Positions 8,616-16,634 are shown, numbered from the stretch's first letter. The stretch is DNA of 64,000 bases from Coriobacteriaceae bacterium (GCA_902363875.1 CABJBO010000001.1:62001-126000), one strand, 5' to 3'. Made by a program: numbers and translations. Notes: a model not told the origin generated them from the letters alone.

Positions 8616-9542
8616 ATGTCCGACCAGATGTCACGCCGCGGCTTCATGGGCGCCGCAGCAACCGGAGCCGTCGCGCTCGCCGGAGTCGCGCTCGCGGGCT
8701 GCTCCAACACCTCCGCGAGTTCCGAGAAATCTAGTGAAAAGGAGAAGGCCGCGAAGCCGGTCATCCTCGTCACGAGCTTCGGCACGAGCTACAACGACTC
8801 GCGCCACATCACCATCGGCGCCATCGAAGACGCTATCCGCGAGAAGTACTGGCAGGACTACGACATCCGCCGCGCCTTCACCGCGCAGATCATCATCGAC
8901 AAGCTGAAGAAGCGCGACGGCATCACGATCGACAACATGACCGAGGCGCTTGACCGCTGCGTGGAAGACGGCGTGAAGGAAATCGTCGTGCAGCCGACGC
9001 ATCTCATGGCTGGCCTGGAATACGCCGACGTGAAAGACGAGCTCGACAAGTACGCCGACAAGTTCGACAAGATCTCGCTCGGCGACCCGCTGCTCACCTC
9101 CGACGACGACTACAAAAAGGTGGCCGCAGCCATTAAGGAGAACATGGCGTCCTTCGACGACGGCGAGACGGCGCTGTGCCTCATGGGCCACGGCACCGAA
9201 GCCGATTCCAACGCCGACTATGCCAAGATGCAGGAAGTGTTCAAGAACGAGGGTTTGACGCAGTTCTTCGTCGGCACCGTCGAGGCTGAACCGACCTGCG
9301 AGGATGTTATCGCCGCCGCGAGCGCCGCAGGCTACAAGAAGGCCGTGCTCGCGCCGTTCATGGTGGTCGCGGGCGACCACGCGAACAACGACATGGCAGA
9401 CGAGACCGACCCCGACAGCTGGGCTGCGAAGTTCGTGGCCGCCGGCTTCGAAGTGACGTGCCTGCTCCAGGGTCTGGGACAGAACGTCGCGGTCGACGAC
9501 ATCTACGTCTCGCACGTGGACGACGCCATCGCCAAGCTGTAA
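8616..9542 (+). CDS. cbiK: Extracytoplasmic CbiK-type sirohydrochlorin cobaltochelatase, Tat-like lipoprotein
   Basis: CbiK inserts Co2+ into sirohydrochlorin. This 308-residue copy has an N-terminal export signal: SRRGFM with twin arginines at residues 7-8, a hydrophobic Ala/Gly/Val stretch, and a lipobox LAGC with Cys29. The chelatase follows from about residue 47 (ILVTSFGTSYNDSR). Metal/catalytic histidines are visible in LMGHGTEADSN (near 190) and VAGDHANND (near 254), the two positions used by the family. The ATG at 8616 sits after GGAAAGGAA. Most CbiK proteins are cytoplasmic; exported forms (CbiKP of Desulfovibrio) are known and tied to tetrapyrrole or metal transport. The first gene after a cobalamin riboswitch and next to an ABC importer, it probably works at the outer face of the membrane. 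Confidence 0.9.
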   Translation: MSDQMSRRGFMGAAATGAVALAGVALAGCSNTSASSEKSSEKEKAAKPVILVTSFGTSYNDSRHITIGAIEDAIREKYWQDYDIRRAFTAQIIIDKLKKRDGITIDNMTEALDRCVEDGVKEIVVQPTHLMAGLEYADVKDELDKYADKFDKISLGDPLLTSDDDYKKVAAAIKENMASFDDGETALCLMGHGTEADSNADYAKMQEVFKNEGLTQFFVGTVEAEPTCEDVIAAASAAGYKKAVLAPFMVVAGDHANNDMADETDPDSWAAKFVAAGFEVTCLLQGLGQNVAVDDIYVSHVDDAIAKL

Positions 9543-9688
9543 ACTCGCCGCGCACGGGGGCGCCGGTCGCGTCCCCGTGCAACGGGCATGCGCCTTTCCC
9601 CGACTGACGACGCATGCCCGTTGCATTCGCATCCCGACCGCCCACCGCACGGCACGGGCGGTCGAAGCGATTGAAAGGAACCCCCTCC

Positions 9689-10222
9689 ATGTTGAAGAAA
9701 ACCCTCGTCTTCGCCCTGACGGCGGCGCTTTGCGCGTTCTCGCTCGCCGGCTGCGCCGGAAATTCAATCGACAGCGCAAAGGCAAGCGATGCCGATTCCC
9801 AGGAAAAGACCGAACAGGCGGCCGATGCGCCCGCGGGCGCAAGCGCTGCCCCCATCACCGCCGACAAGGTGGCCGACGGCACCTATCCAATCACCGTAGA
9901 TTCCAGCTCGAACATGTTCAGGATCGTGGACGCCCAGCTCATCGTGGAAAACGGCTCCATGCGCTGCGTGATGACGCTTTCCGGCACGGGCTACGGCAAG
10001 CTCTTCATGGGCACGGGCGACGAGGCTGCCGCCGCGAGCGAGGCCGACTTCATCCCCTATGTGGAAAACGCGGAAGGCAAGTACACCTACGACGTGCCCG
10101 TTGATGCGCTCGACGAGGACACCGCCTGTGCCGCGTGGAGTATTAGAAAAGAGCAGTGGTACGACCGCACACTTGTGTTCGAATCCGCCGGCGTCGATCT
10201 GCGCGCCGACGCACTGAAGTAA
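9689..10222 (+). CDS. Small lipoprotein with a NEAT-like/beta-sandwich domain
   Basis: A 177-residue lipoprotein of unknown specific function. The signal peptide is MLKKTLVFALTAALCAFSLAG with lipidated Cys22, then an Ala/Glu/Asp-rich spacer to about residue 55. The rest is one domain with SNMFRIVDAQLIVENG, LSGTGYGKLFMG and EQWYDRTLVFE. I recall this pattern from lipoproteins beside FecB/FecCD iron-complex importers in gut Gram-positives; its spacing is reminiscent of haem-binding NEAT domains, but that link is inference. GAAAGG before the ATG is a good ribosome site. The next gene begins four bases after its stop, so they are cotranscribed under the cobalamin riboswitch. Confidence 0.78.
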   Translation: MLKKTLVFALTAALCAFSLAGCAGNSIDSAKASDADSQEKTEQAADAPAGASAAPITADKVADGTYPITVDSSSNMFRIVDAQLIVENGSMRCVMTLSGTGYGKLFMGTGDEAAAASEADFIPYVENAEGKYTYDVPVDALDEDTACAAWSIRKEQWYDRTLVFESAGVDLRADALK

Positions 10223-10226
10223 CGCC

Positions 10227-11798
10227 ATGCGGTCGATTCTTCCCAAGGGGGAAAACAGGAAGCTCCACAGCATCGCGGCGCGCGCGATCGCCTGCGTTCT
10301 CGTCGCCCTGCTCGCGCTTCCCTTCGCGGGGTGCAGTGCGAGCCCGAACGCGACCGGTGGCACGGCGGGCTCTCAGGAATACACGGTGAGCGTCTCGCTT
10401 TCCGGCGGGTCAGGGCGCGCAAGCATCGCCTCACCCACCACAATTGTGAAGGATGGCGACACCTACACCGCGACCATCACCTGGTCGAGTTCGAACTACG
10501 ACAAGATGACCGTCGACGGCGTGGACTACGCGCCCGTAAACGACGGCGGCAACTCCACGTTCGAGATACCCGTCACGCTCGACGAGGACATCGCCGTGTC
10601 GGCCGAGACCGTCGCCATGTCGACGCCGCACACCATCGACTACACGATCCACTTCGACTCATCCACCATGAAGGAGAAATCGGGCGAAGAAGCAAGCGGC
10701 GGCTCCCCTGCGGGAACGGCTTCAAGCGCCGCGGCCGACTTCCACAACGCCGATTTGGGCTGCGGCTGGGAGCCGACGGGAGCGCTTCAGCTTGAATACG
10801 CCGAGCACTTCACTGTCGACGAGTTCGAAGGCGGCCTGCGGCTTATCTGCGTTTCGAACGGGGAGCGCTTCCTCGTGGTGCCGCAAGATGCGAAGGTACC
10901 TGATGGGTTAAGCTCCGACATCGCGGTCATAAGGCGCCCCGCCGACAAGGTGTACCTCGTGTCGTCGGCGACGATGTGCCTGGTCGACGCGCTCGATGCG
11001 AACGACAATATCTTAATGTCGGGCACGAAAGCCGACGATTGCTCGGTCGCGGGCTTCAAAAGCGCGCTCGGAAGTGGGGCGATCGCCTACGGCGGCAAGT
11101 ACAGCGCGCCCGACTACGAGCGAATATCGGCCTCGGGCTGCACGCTCGCCATCGAGAACACCATGATCAACCACACGCCCGATGTGAAGGAAAAGCTGCA
11201 GAAGCTCGGGCTCGTCGTGCTCACCGAACAGTCGTCGAGCGAGCCCAAAGCACTCGGGCGCGTCGAGTGGATTAAGCTTTTCGGCGTCCTGTTCGACAAG
11301 GAAGACGAGGCCACGCACCTGTTCAACGAGCAGAAGGCCCGCGTCGAGCAAACGTCGGGGCTCGCGTCGTCAGGTAAAACCGTGGCGTATTTCTACATTA
11401 ACTCGAACGGGGCCGCCGTCACGCGGCGGGCGGGCGACTACGTGGCGCAGATGATCGAGCTTGCAGGCGGCAGCTACGCGCTCGATGACGCGCAGACGGC
11501 GTCGACGTCAGGTTCGTCAGTAACGCTCGAAATGGAGCGCTTCTACGCGACAGCGAAGGATGCCGACATCATCGTCTACAACGGCACCATCGACGAATCG
11601 GTTGCCACCTTGAACGACTTCGTAGGCAAAAACGCGCTACTGTCGCAGTTCAAAGCCGTGAAGAACGGCAACGTCTGGGTCACAAGCGCCGACATGTACC
11701 AGCAGATGACTTCTACCGCCGACATTATCGACGAGCTGCACGGGGCGTTCACCGGCGATGACACGAGCGACTTCCATTATCTGAAGAAGCTCGGCTAG
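10227..11798 (+). CDS. ABC importer substrate-binding lipoprotein (FecB/BtuF-like) with an extra N-terminal domain
   Basis: A 523-residue lipoprotein: signal segment to residue 35, lipobox FAGC with Cys36, a beta-rich domain (about 50-150) containing TIVKDGDTYTATITWSS, STFEIPVTLDED and AMSTPHTIDYTIHF, a Ser/Gly/Ala linker, then a periplasmic-binding-protein fold from about residue 170 to the end (GLVVLTEQSS, RVEWIKLFGVLFDKEDEA, DADIIVYNGTIDES). The last part matches binding proteins for iron-siderophore, haem or corrinoid importers. Its N-terminal domain resembles the small lipoprotein just upstream. Next are the permease and ATPase, spaced 4 and 0 bases apart. The ligand cannot be read from sequence; riboswitch control favours a corrinoid, cobalt complex or tetrapyrrole. 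Confidence 0.85.
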   Translation: MRSILPKGENRKLHSIAARAIACVLVALLALPFAGCSASPNATGGTAGSQEYTVSVSLSGGSGRASIASPTTIVKDGDTYTATITWSSSNYDKMTVDGVDYAPVNDGGNSTFEIPVTLDEDIAVSAETVAMSTPHTIDYTIHFDSSTMKEKSGEEASGGSPAGTASSAAADFHNADLGCGWEPTGALQLEYAEHFTVDEFEGGLRLICVSNGERFLVVPQDAKVPDGLSSDIAVIRRPADKVYLVSSATMCLVDALDANDNILMSGTKADDCSVAGFKSALGSGAIAYGGKYSAPDYERISASGCTLAIENTMINHTPDVKEKLQKLGLVVLTEQSSSEPKALGRVEWIKLFGVLFDKEDEATHLFNEQKARVEQTSGLASSGKTVAYFYINSNGAAVTRRAGDYVAQMIELAGGSYALDDAQTASTSGSSVTLEMERFYATAKDADIIVYNGTIDESVATLNDFVGKNALLSQFKAVKNGNVWVTSADMYQQMTSTADIIDELHGAFTGDDTSDFHYLKKLG

Positions 11799-11802
11799 CA
11801 CC

Positions 11803-12843
11803 ATGAGAAGCCGACTTTCCATGGCATACGACGAATCGGGGCGCGCCGCGCGGTGTCGCGTCGTGACGGCGCTGCTCGCTGTTGCCCTCATCGTGCTCGT
11901 CGGGACCAACCTGTGCATCGGGAGCGTGCTCGTGCCCGCAGACCACATCCCCGGCATCCTTTCGGGCGGCGCGGCCAATTCCATGGAAAGCCAGGTCATC
12001 TGGGAGATTCGACTGCCGCGCGTACTTTCAGCCGTGCTTCTCGGCGGGGCACTTTCGCTCTCCGGGTTCCTGCTGCAGACGTTTTTCAACAACCCCATCG
12101 CCGACCCGTTCATCTTGGGCGTCTCCTCGGGCGCAAAGTTCGTCGTCGCGCTTACGATGATCGTACTTCTGGGCGCAAACCAGGCCATGTCCTCGCCGGC
12201 CATGGTGGCCGCAGCGTTTCTGGGCTCGCTTATCACCATCGGTTTCGTGCTCCTCATTGCACGGCGCATAAGTTCCATGGCCATGCTCATCGTGGCGGGC
12301 GTCATGGTGGGATACATCTGCTCGGCGGCGACGAACTTCCTCATCGCCTTCGCCGACGACCAGTCCATCGTGAACCTGCACAACTGGTCTTTGGGTAGCT
12401 TCTCGGGTTCGAGCTGGGACGACGTCGCGGTCATCACGGTCGTGGTGATCACCGTAAGCGCATGCGTATTCGCGATATCGAAGCCCCTTTCCGCCTTCCA
12501 GCTGGGAGAAGCCTACGCGAAAAGCGTCGGCGTGAACGTCGCACGCTTCCGCGTGGCGCTCGTCCTTCTAGCGAGCATGCTCTCCGCCTGCGTGACCGCG
12601 TTCGCTGGTCCGGTGTCGTTCGTAGGCATTGCGGTTCCGCATCTCGTGAAGTCGGCGCTAAAGTCGTCGAAGCCCATCCGCGTGATTCCTGCGTGCTTCT
12701 TGGGAGGCGCCATCTTCTGCGCGGGCTGCGATTTGATCGCGCGCACGCTGTTCTCTCCCGTCGAACTTTCCATCAGCGCTGTCACCGCCATCTTCGGCGC
12801 GCCGGTGGTTATCGCGCTCATGTTGAAGAAGCGGGTGAGGTAG
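11803..12843 (+). CDS. FecCD/BtuC-family ABC importer permease
   Basis: A 346-residue integral membrane protein with the many hydrophobic helices of the FecCD/BtuC family (about ten expected). Family features visible are RLPRVLSAVLLGGALSLSG near residue 68, NPIADPFILGVSSGA near 98, the FAGPVSFVGIAVPHL loop near 270 that contacts the ATPase, and the GAPVVIALMLKK ending. The first ATG (11803) is four bases after the binding-protein gene; a second in-frame ATG at 11821 is a possible start, and neither has a strong ribosome site. The ATPase gene begins immediately after the stop. With its neighbours it forms a type II importer for an iron complex, haem or corrinoid. Confidence 0.93.
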   Translation: MRSRLSMAYDESGRAARCRVVTALLAVALIVLVGTNLCIGSVLVPADHIPGILSGGAANSMESQVIWEIRLPRVLSAVLLGGALSLSGFLLQTFFNNPIADPFILGVSSGAKFVVALTMIVLLGANQAMSSPAMVAAAFLGSLITIGFVLLIARRISSMAMLIVAGVMVGYICSAATNFLIAFADDQSIVNLHNWSLGSFSGSSWDDVAVITVVVITVSACVFAISKPLSAFQLGEAYAKSVGVNVARFRVALVLLASMLSACVTAFAGPVSFVGIAVPHLVKSALKSSKPIRVIPACFLGGAIFCAGCDLIARTLFSPVELSISAVTAIFGAPVVIALMLKKRVR

Positions 12844-14160
12844 ATGGGAGAATTCGCGCCGCGGCCCAAAACGCTCGGAGGGGACATTCCATGCTTAGAC
12901 AGTCCTGAGCTCGCACGAAAGCGCCAGAAGGCACTTTCGGCTCGTGCGGAACTGCGCGAGGAACGCCTCCTCCGAGCGGAGCCGAACCTCGAAACTCCGG
13001 TCGAAACGCAGGCTGACGGAGCGCCGCTTTTCCGCATAAGCGACCTGTCGGCGGGCTACGACAAGAAGGTCGTAGTCGAAGGCGTCGATCTGGAGGTTCG
13101 CGCGGGCGATGTCGTGGCGCTCATCGGGCCGAACGGCTCGGGCAAGTCGACCATCTTGAAAACCATCACACGCCATCTGGCACCGCTTGCCGGCGCGGTC
13201 GAGCTCGACGGGCGGGAGATTTCCCGATGGAAGACGGCGGAGTTCGCAAGGGACCTTGCCGTTATGCTGACAGATCGCCCCCGGACCGAGCTCCTCACCT
13301 GCCGCGATATCGTAGAGGCGGGAAGACATCCCTACACCGGGCGAATGGGCACACTCTCGCCTAACGACCATAGTCGGGTCGACGAGGCCATGAAAACCGC
13401 ACATGTGGAAGAGCTCGCCGAGTGCGACTTCATGCAGATAAGCGACGGGCAACGCCAGCGCGTCATGCTCGCACGCGCCATCGCGCAGGATCCGCGTGTG
13501 CTCGTGCTCGACGAGCCCACGTCGTATCTCGATATCCGCTACCAGATCGACCTGCTGCGAATACTTCGCCACCTTGCGAAATCGCGGAATGTGGCTGTCA
13601 TCATGTCCATCCACGAACTCGAGCTCGCGCAGAAAAGCGCCGACAAGGTGATTTGCGTGAAGGACGGCCGGGTCTTCCGCGCTGGCGCACCCGAGGACAT
13701 ATTCACGCGCGAGACAATTGGCGAGCTCTACGGCCTTCAACATGGCACCTTCAACGAGCGCTTCGGCAGCGTGGAAATTGGGCGCCCACACGGCGATGCG
13801 CACACGTTCGTCATCGCCGGCGCAGGTACGGGGTCGGCTGTGTTTCGCCGGCTCATTCGGCAGGGCAAGGCGTTCTACGCGGGCGTTCTGCACGAAGGGG
13901 ACATCGACTGCGAGCTCGCGCGCGACCTGGCGGCGGAATGCGTGGCCGAGCGCGCCTTCGAGCCGATCGGGGATAAAACCATAGCCCGCGCCAAAGAGTT
14001 CCTCGTCCACTGCGCGCGCCTTATCGTGTGCCCCGCCGCCTTCGGCACCATAAACGCCCGCAACGCAGAGCTCGTCGAGTTCGCACGCTCGCATGGTATC
14101 GAGGTCATGCGAGCGTGCGAAGGCGCATCGGAGGATTCCCAATTGGAGTGGGAAGGATAA
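12844..14160 (+). CDS. FecE/BtuD-like ABC importer ATPase with extra C-terminal domain
   Basis: A 438-residue protein, much longer than the usual 260. The ATPase occupies about residues 60-300: Walker A GPNGSGKST, an ISDGQRQRVMLARA signature (Asp in place of the first Gly of LSGGQ) and Walker B VLVLDEPTS, then the H-loop IMSIHELE. About 60 charged residues precede it. After it, about 120 residues beginning HTFVIAGAGTGSAVFRRL form a compact extra domain with LHEGDIDCELA and IVCPAAFGTINARN; similar tails occur on some FecE-like ATPases of anaerobes and may be regulatory. It energises the import system and is the last gene of the riboswitch operon and of the corrinoid island. Confidence 0.9.
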   Translation: MGEFAPRPKTLGGDIPCLDSPELARKRQKALSARAELREERLLRAEPNLETPVETQADGAPLFRISDLSAGYDKKVVVEGVDLEVRAGDVVALIGPNGSGKSTILKTITRHLAPLAGAVELDGREISRWKTAEFARDLAVMLTDRPRTELLTCRDIVEAGRHPYTGRMGTLSPNDHSRVDEAMKTAHVEELAECDFMQISDGQRQRVMLARAIAQDPRVLVLDEPTSYLDIRYQIDLLRILRHLAKSRNVAVIMSIHELELAQKSADKVICVKDGRVFRAGAPEDIFTRETIGELYGLQHGTFNERFGSVEIGRPHGDAHTFVIAGAGTGSAVFRRLIRQGKAFYAGVLHEGDIDCELARDLAAECVAERAFEPIGDKTIARAKEFLVHCARLIVCPAAFGTINARNAELVEFARSHGIEVMRACEGASEDSQLEWEG

Positions 14161-14177
14161 ACTGGACTTTCATTTAA

Positions 14178-14270
14178 GGATCCTCAGGCTATAGCTCCTA
14201 CGCCGGCGAGGTCTCCAAGGCGCCGGAGAACCTCGTGAACAGGAATTTCCACGCCGACGAGCCCAACTAG
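14178..14270 (+). pseudogene. IS3-family transposase fragment at the island boundary
   Basis: An open stretch of 30 codons ending in TAG reads GYSSYAGEVSKAPENLV then NRNFHADEPN. This matches the linker of IS3-family OrfB proteins just before the DDE integrase core (typically SEAPENLV..FHADEPN followed by RLWVTDIT). A stop lies directly before it and nothing after continues the core, so it is a remnant. It lies between the plus-strand corrinoid operon and the minus-strand TetR gene, where the base composition also appears to change. The rest of the 14161-14272 gap holds nothing else I can identify. Confidence 0.7.
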
Positions 14271-14272
14271 AC

Positions 14273-14884
14273 CTAATCCAAGCGAGATTCCAGACTCGAC
14301 AGGCCATTGAGAGTCAGGTCGTTGGCAACCTCCGAGACACGCTCGATAGGAACCGAGCCGTCAGACAGTGCCCATGTGCGATAGATACCGATAATACCCG
14401 ACAGCAAAAACGCAAGATAGTAGTCGAACATCTCGTCCTTGAGACCGTGGGGCAGCAGATCGCGCTCGGCAATCTCGTGCTCGAGCGGCGCACGAAGACG
14501 AGCCATAAAATCATCGAGCGGAATGTTCTCGATCAGCTGACGATTGAGCACCAAGTTGTTGCACAGTGCCTCGTTAACGGTTTTAAAGAAGGTCGCCGCC
14601 GCGCCCAGGGCGCGCTCGTTGGTGTCACCGTCCATTGAAGCAAGCGTTTTCTCGACCGAGTCGACAATCATCTCCACCACATCGACGGCAATGGCATCGA
14701 GCAGGCCGTCAACCGTACCAAAGTGAACGTAAAAGGTCTTGCGGTCGACATTGGCCTCGCGCGCGATGGCACTCACCGTAATGTCTGCCAGCGGCTTTTC
14801 CATGAGCAGGCGCTCGAAAGCGGAAAGGATGGCATTGCGGCTGCGAACGATGCGGCGATCAATACGCGGTTTGCTGGTGGCCAT
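14273..14884 (-). CDS. TetR/AcrR-family transcriptional regulator
   Basis: A 203-residue regulator. The N-terminal helix-turn-helix domain (about residues 8-55) is clear: RNAILSAFERLLMEKPLADI, then VSAIAREANVDRKTFYVHFG. The remaining 150 residues are the ligand/dimerisation part and show no family I can name. The ATG at 14882-14884 follows an AAGGGA ribosome site; an upstream in-frame start lacks one. A palindrome 40-70 bases upstream is a likely autoregulatory operator. The gene upstream on the same strand is the flippase-like membrane protein ending at 15001, but 116 bases separate them. The controlled target and the ligand are unknown. Confidence 0.9.
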   Translation of the reverse strand: MATSKPRIDRRIVRSRNAILSAFERLLMEKPLADITVSAIAREANVDRKTFYVHFGTVDGLLDAIAVDVVEMIVDSVEKTLASMDGDTNERALGAAATFFKTVNEALCNNLVLNRQLIENIPLDDFMARLRAPLEHEIAERDLLPHGLKDEMFDYYLAFLLSGIIGIYRTWALSDGSVPIERVSEVANDLTLNGLSSLESRLD

Positions 14885-14927
14885 GGGCGTGTCCCTTCGA
14901 TATACGGGCATTCATCAACAGATGAGA

Positions 14928-14951
14928 GATAATCTACGTAAGAGGATTATC
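14928..14951. promoter_or_regulatory. Palindromic site upstream of the TetR gene
   Basis: GATAATC (14928-14934) and GATTATC (14945-14951) form a perfect 7-base inverted repeat around a 10-base spacer that itself contains TACGTA. TetR-family repressors usually bind such palindromes in their own promoter, so this is a candidate autoregulatory operator. Confidence 0.45.
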
Positions 14952-15000
14952 CCCCATACAGCACAAATATGCCCCGCATCATGAAGAACGCACGACTGCC

Positions 15001-16308
15001 CTACTGCGACTTAGGGTGCTTCTTCTTATTGAGTGCCGACGGAGATACGCGAATACCGTCGCCCGTCTGGCGCACATAGGCTTTATGAGCCGGCTTAGCG
15101 GTCCCAGAAGCCTTCTGAGCGTGCTTCTTGGGATCAACGGTAACCGCATTCGTGGGATGCGGCTTAGTGGGCGCAGAGGGCGTCTGAGACGTGCGGCCGA
15201 GTTTGCGCATCACGCGATCCCAGCGCGCATGGATGCTCTCGTTGTGGGCGCTCTTAAGTCCCAGCAGGGGCGCAGCCAAAATGGTCGGCGCAATAAACGT
15301 AATGAGGCGCCACAGCAGATAGCCGGCGGTCGAAGCCGACCCAAAGAAATGACCCAAGAACAATGCAAAGCCGCCCTCAGCGCCACCAGTTCCACCGGGC
15401 AAGGGAACCGCAGAGCTCAGCAGCTGGACAAAGGCACTCGCGGCCATGACCGAGAAAAAGTCGACCTCGTGATGGCCAAAGGCAAGCATCAGGAAATACG
15501 GAACCAGATAGAAAAACGCGAGCTGCAGCATGGTGATAAACACGGTGAGCAGCATGGAAGAAAAATGTCCGGCCGAAAGCTTGAACTTCTCGGAGAAGGA
15601 GTAGATCTCGCCGTCGACAAACGTGCGCCATCCCTCGATCTTAGTGGCCGAGACACCTATGCGCTCGAGCCAATTGATGATGCAATGGGCGACGCGCGTG
15701 ACGGTCTTAGGCATGAGCGCGACGGCGAAGATGCCCAGCAAGATGCAGCAGTGCCCACCAAAGCTAAAGACGCACAGCAGCGTCATGTCGCCATAGCGCT
15801 CGGCAAAAAACGGCATGCGGGCAAGCAGTAGGATAGCGCCCCAGGCAACGAGGCCAAACTGGTACACGATAAAGCGCGTGAACTGCGTGGCTCCGGCCTC
15901 GCCGACATTTTGGCCCGCTTTGGTCAGACGGTAGATCTGGGCGGGAGTCGAGCCCATCATCATGGGCGTGAGGTTGCCAAAAAAGATGCCGCTCGCCTCG
16001 ACCGAGATCAGGTCGCGAATGCCGACGGGTGAATTGGGGTCGAGCCAGACGGCGATCGCATAGGCCACAATGCCAAAGAACAGATACATGAACATGCATA
16101 GACACGCGGCAACGAGCCAGGGCGCCTGGACGCTCGACATAGCGGCCCAAAACTGCCCCATCTGCCCGGTTACCACCAGATAGACGATATAACCCACCAG
16201 CACGACGCCGATAAAGATGGCGCCGCGGCGTGCACTCTTATTGTCATCGCCGCCCGAGGCCTCAACCTCGACCTGGGGCTTGGACGTATGCTGAGAGGAC
16301 TCCGTCAT
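15001..16308 (-). CDS. UPF0104/lysylphosphatidylglycerol synthase TM-like membrane protein
   Basis: A 435-residue polytopic membrane protein. About seven or eight hydrophobic segments lie between residues 30 and 375. The family landmarks are FFGNLTPMMMGSTPAQIYRL near residue 115 and LSSAVPLPGGTGGAEGGFAL near 320, seen in the UPF0104/YbhN group that includes the flippase domain of MprF. The C-terminal 60 residues are basic, with many Lys, Pro and Thr, and probably cytoplasmic. The ATG at 16306-16308 follows AGAAGGAG. There is no fused lysyl-transferase domain, so aminoacyl-lipid synthesis cannot be assumed; transport of a lipid-linked substrate is the more cautious reading. Confidence 0.8.
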   Translation of the reverse strand: MTESSQHTSKPQVEVEASGGDDNKSARRGAIFIGVVLVGYIVYLVVTGQMGQFWAAMSSVQAPWLVAACLCMFMYLFFGIVAYAIAVWLDPNSPVGIRDLISVEASGIFFGNLTPMMMGSTPAQIYRLTKAGQNVGEAGATQFTRFIVYQFGLVAWGAILLLARMPFFAERYGDMTLLCVFSFGGHCCILLGIFAVALMPKTVTRVAHCIINWLERIGVSATKIEGWRTFVDGEIYSFSEKFKLSAGHFSSMLLTVFITMLQLAFFYLVPYFLMLAFGHHEVDFFSVMAASAFVQLLSSAVPLPGGTGGAEGGFALFLGHFFGSASTAGYLLWRLITFIAPTILAAPLLGLKSAHNESIHARWDRVMRKLGRTSQTPSAPTKPHPTNAVTVDPKKHAQKASGTAKPAHKAYVRQTGDGIRVSPSALNKKKHPKSQ

Positions 16309-16413
16309 GAGACTCCTTCTAACAGTCAAAATATCTTGGTAATTGTACCCGTAAGGGCCATAAGCAGAACGCAAAGCTCTTGTTCAAACGGGAATTGCAG
16401 ACGGTTGTTTGAT

Positions 16414-16449
16414 AATAAAAAACCCGGCCTTCCGTGGAAAGACCGGGTA
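16414..16449 (-). terminator. Rho-independent terminator of the tRNA-Glu pair
   Basis: On the minus strand a CCCGG(T/C)CTTTCC hairpin closes with GGAAGGCCGGG and is followed by TTTTTTATT. It lies just downstream of the second tRNA gene in transcription order. Confidence 0.85.
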
Positions 16450-16458
16450 TCAGATGAG

Positions 16459-16535
16459 TGGTAGCCCGTACCAGATTCGAACTGGTGATCTCCGCCTTGA
16501 GAGGGCGGCGTCCTAAACCGCTAGACGAACGGGCC
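16459..16535 (-). tRNA. tRNA-Glu (anticodon CTC), downstream copy
   Basis: A 77-base cloverleaf with CCA encoded. On the minus strand it starts GGCCCGTTCGTCTAG, has anticodon stem CCGCC/GGCGG with loop CTCTCAA (anticodon CTC, reading GAG), a T arm with TTCGAAT, and the 3' acceptor strand ACGGGCT. The first acceptor pair is G-U. It is identical in every base to the copy at 16558-16634. Confidence 0.95.
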
Positions 16536-16557
16536 ATAAGCCTCAGCAGAAAAGAAG

Positions 16558-16634
16558 TGGTAGCCCGTACCAGATTCGAACTGGTGATCTCCGCCTTGAG
16601 AGGGCGGCGTCCTAAACCGCTAGACGAACGGGCC
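16558..16634 (-). tRNA. tRNA-Glu (anticodon CTC), promoter-proximal copy
   Basis: Identical to the 16459-16535 gene, with a spacer of 22 bases between them. The pair would be one transcript from the promoter at 16669-16697 to the terminator at 16414-16449. The anticodon loop is CTCTCAA, so the identity is Glu for GAG codons, the favoured Glu codon in a GC-rich genome. Confidence 0.95.
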
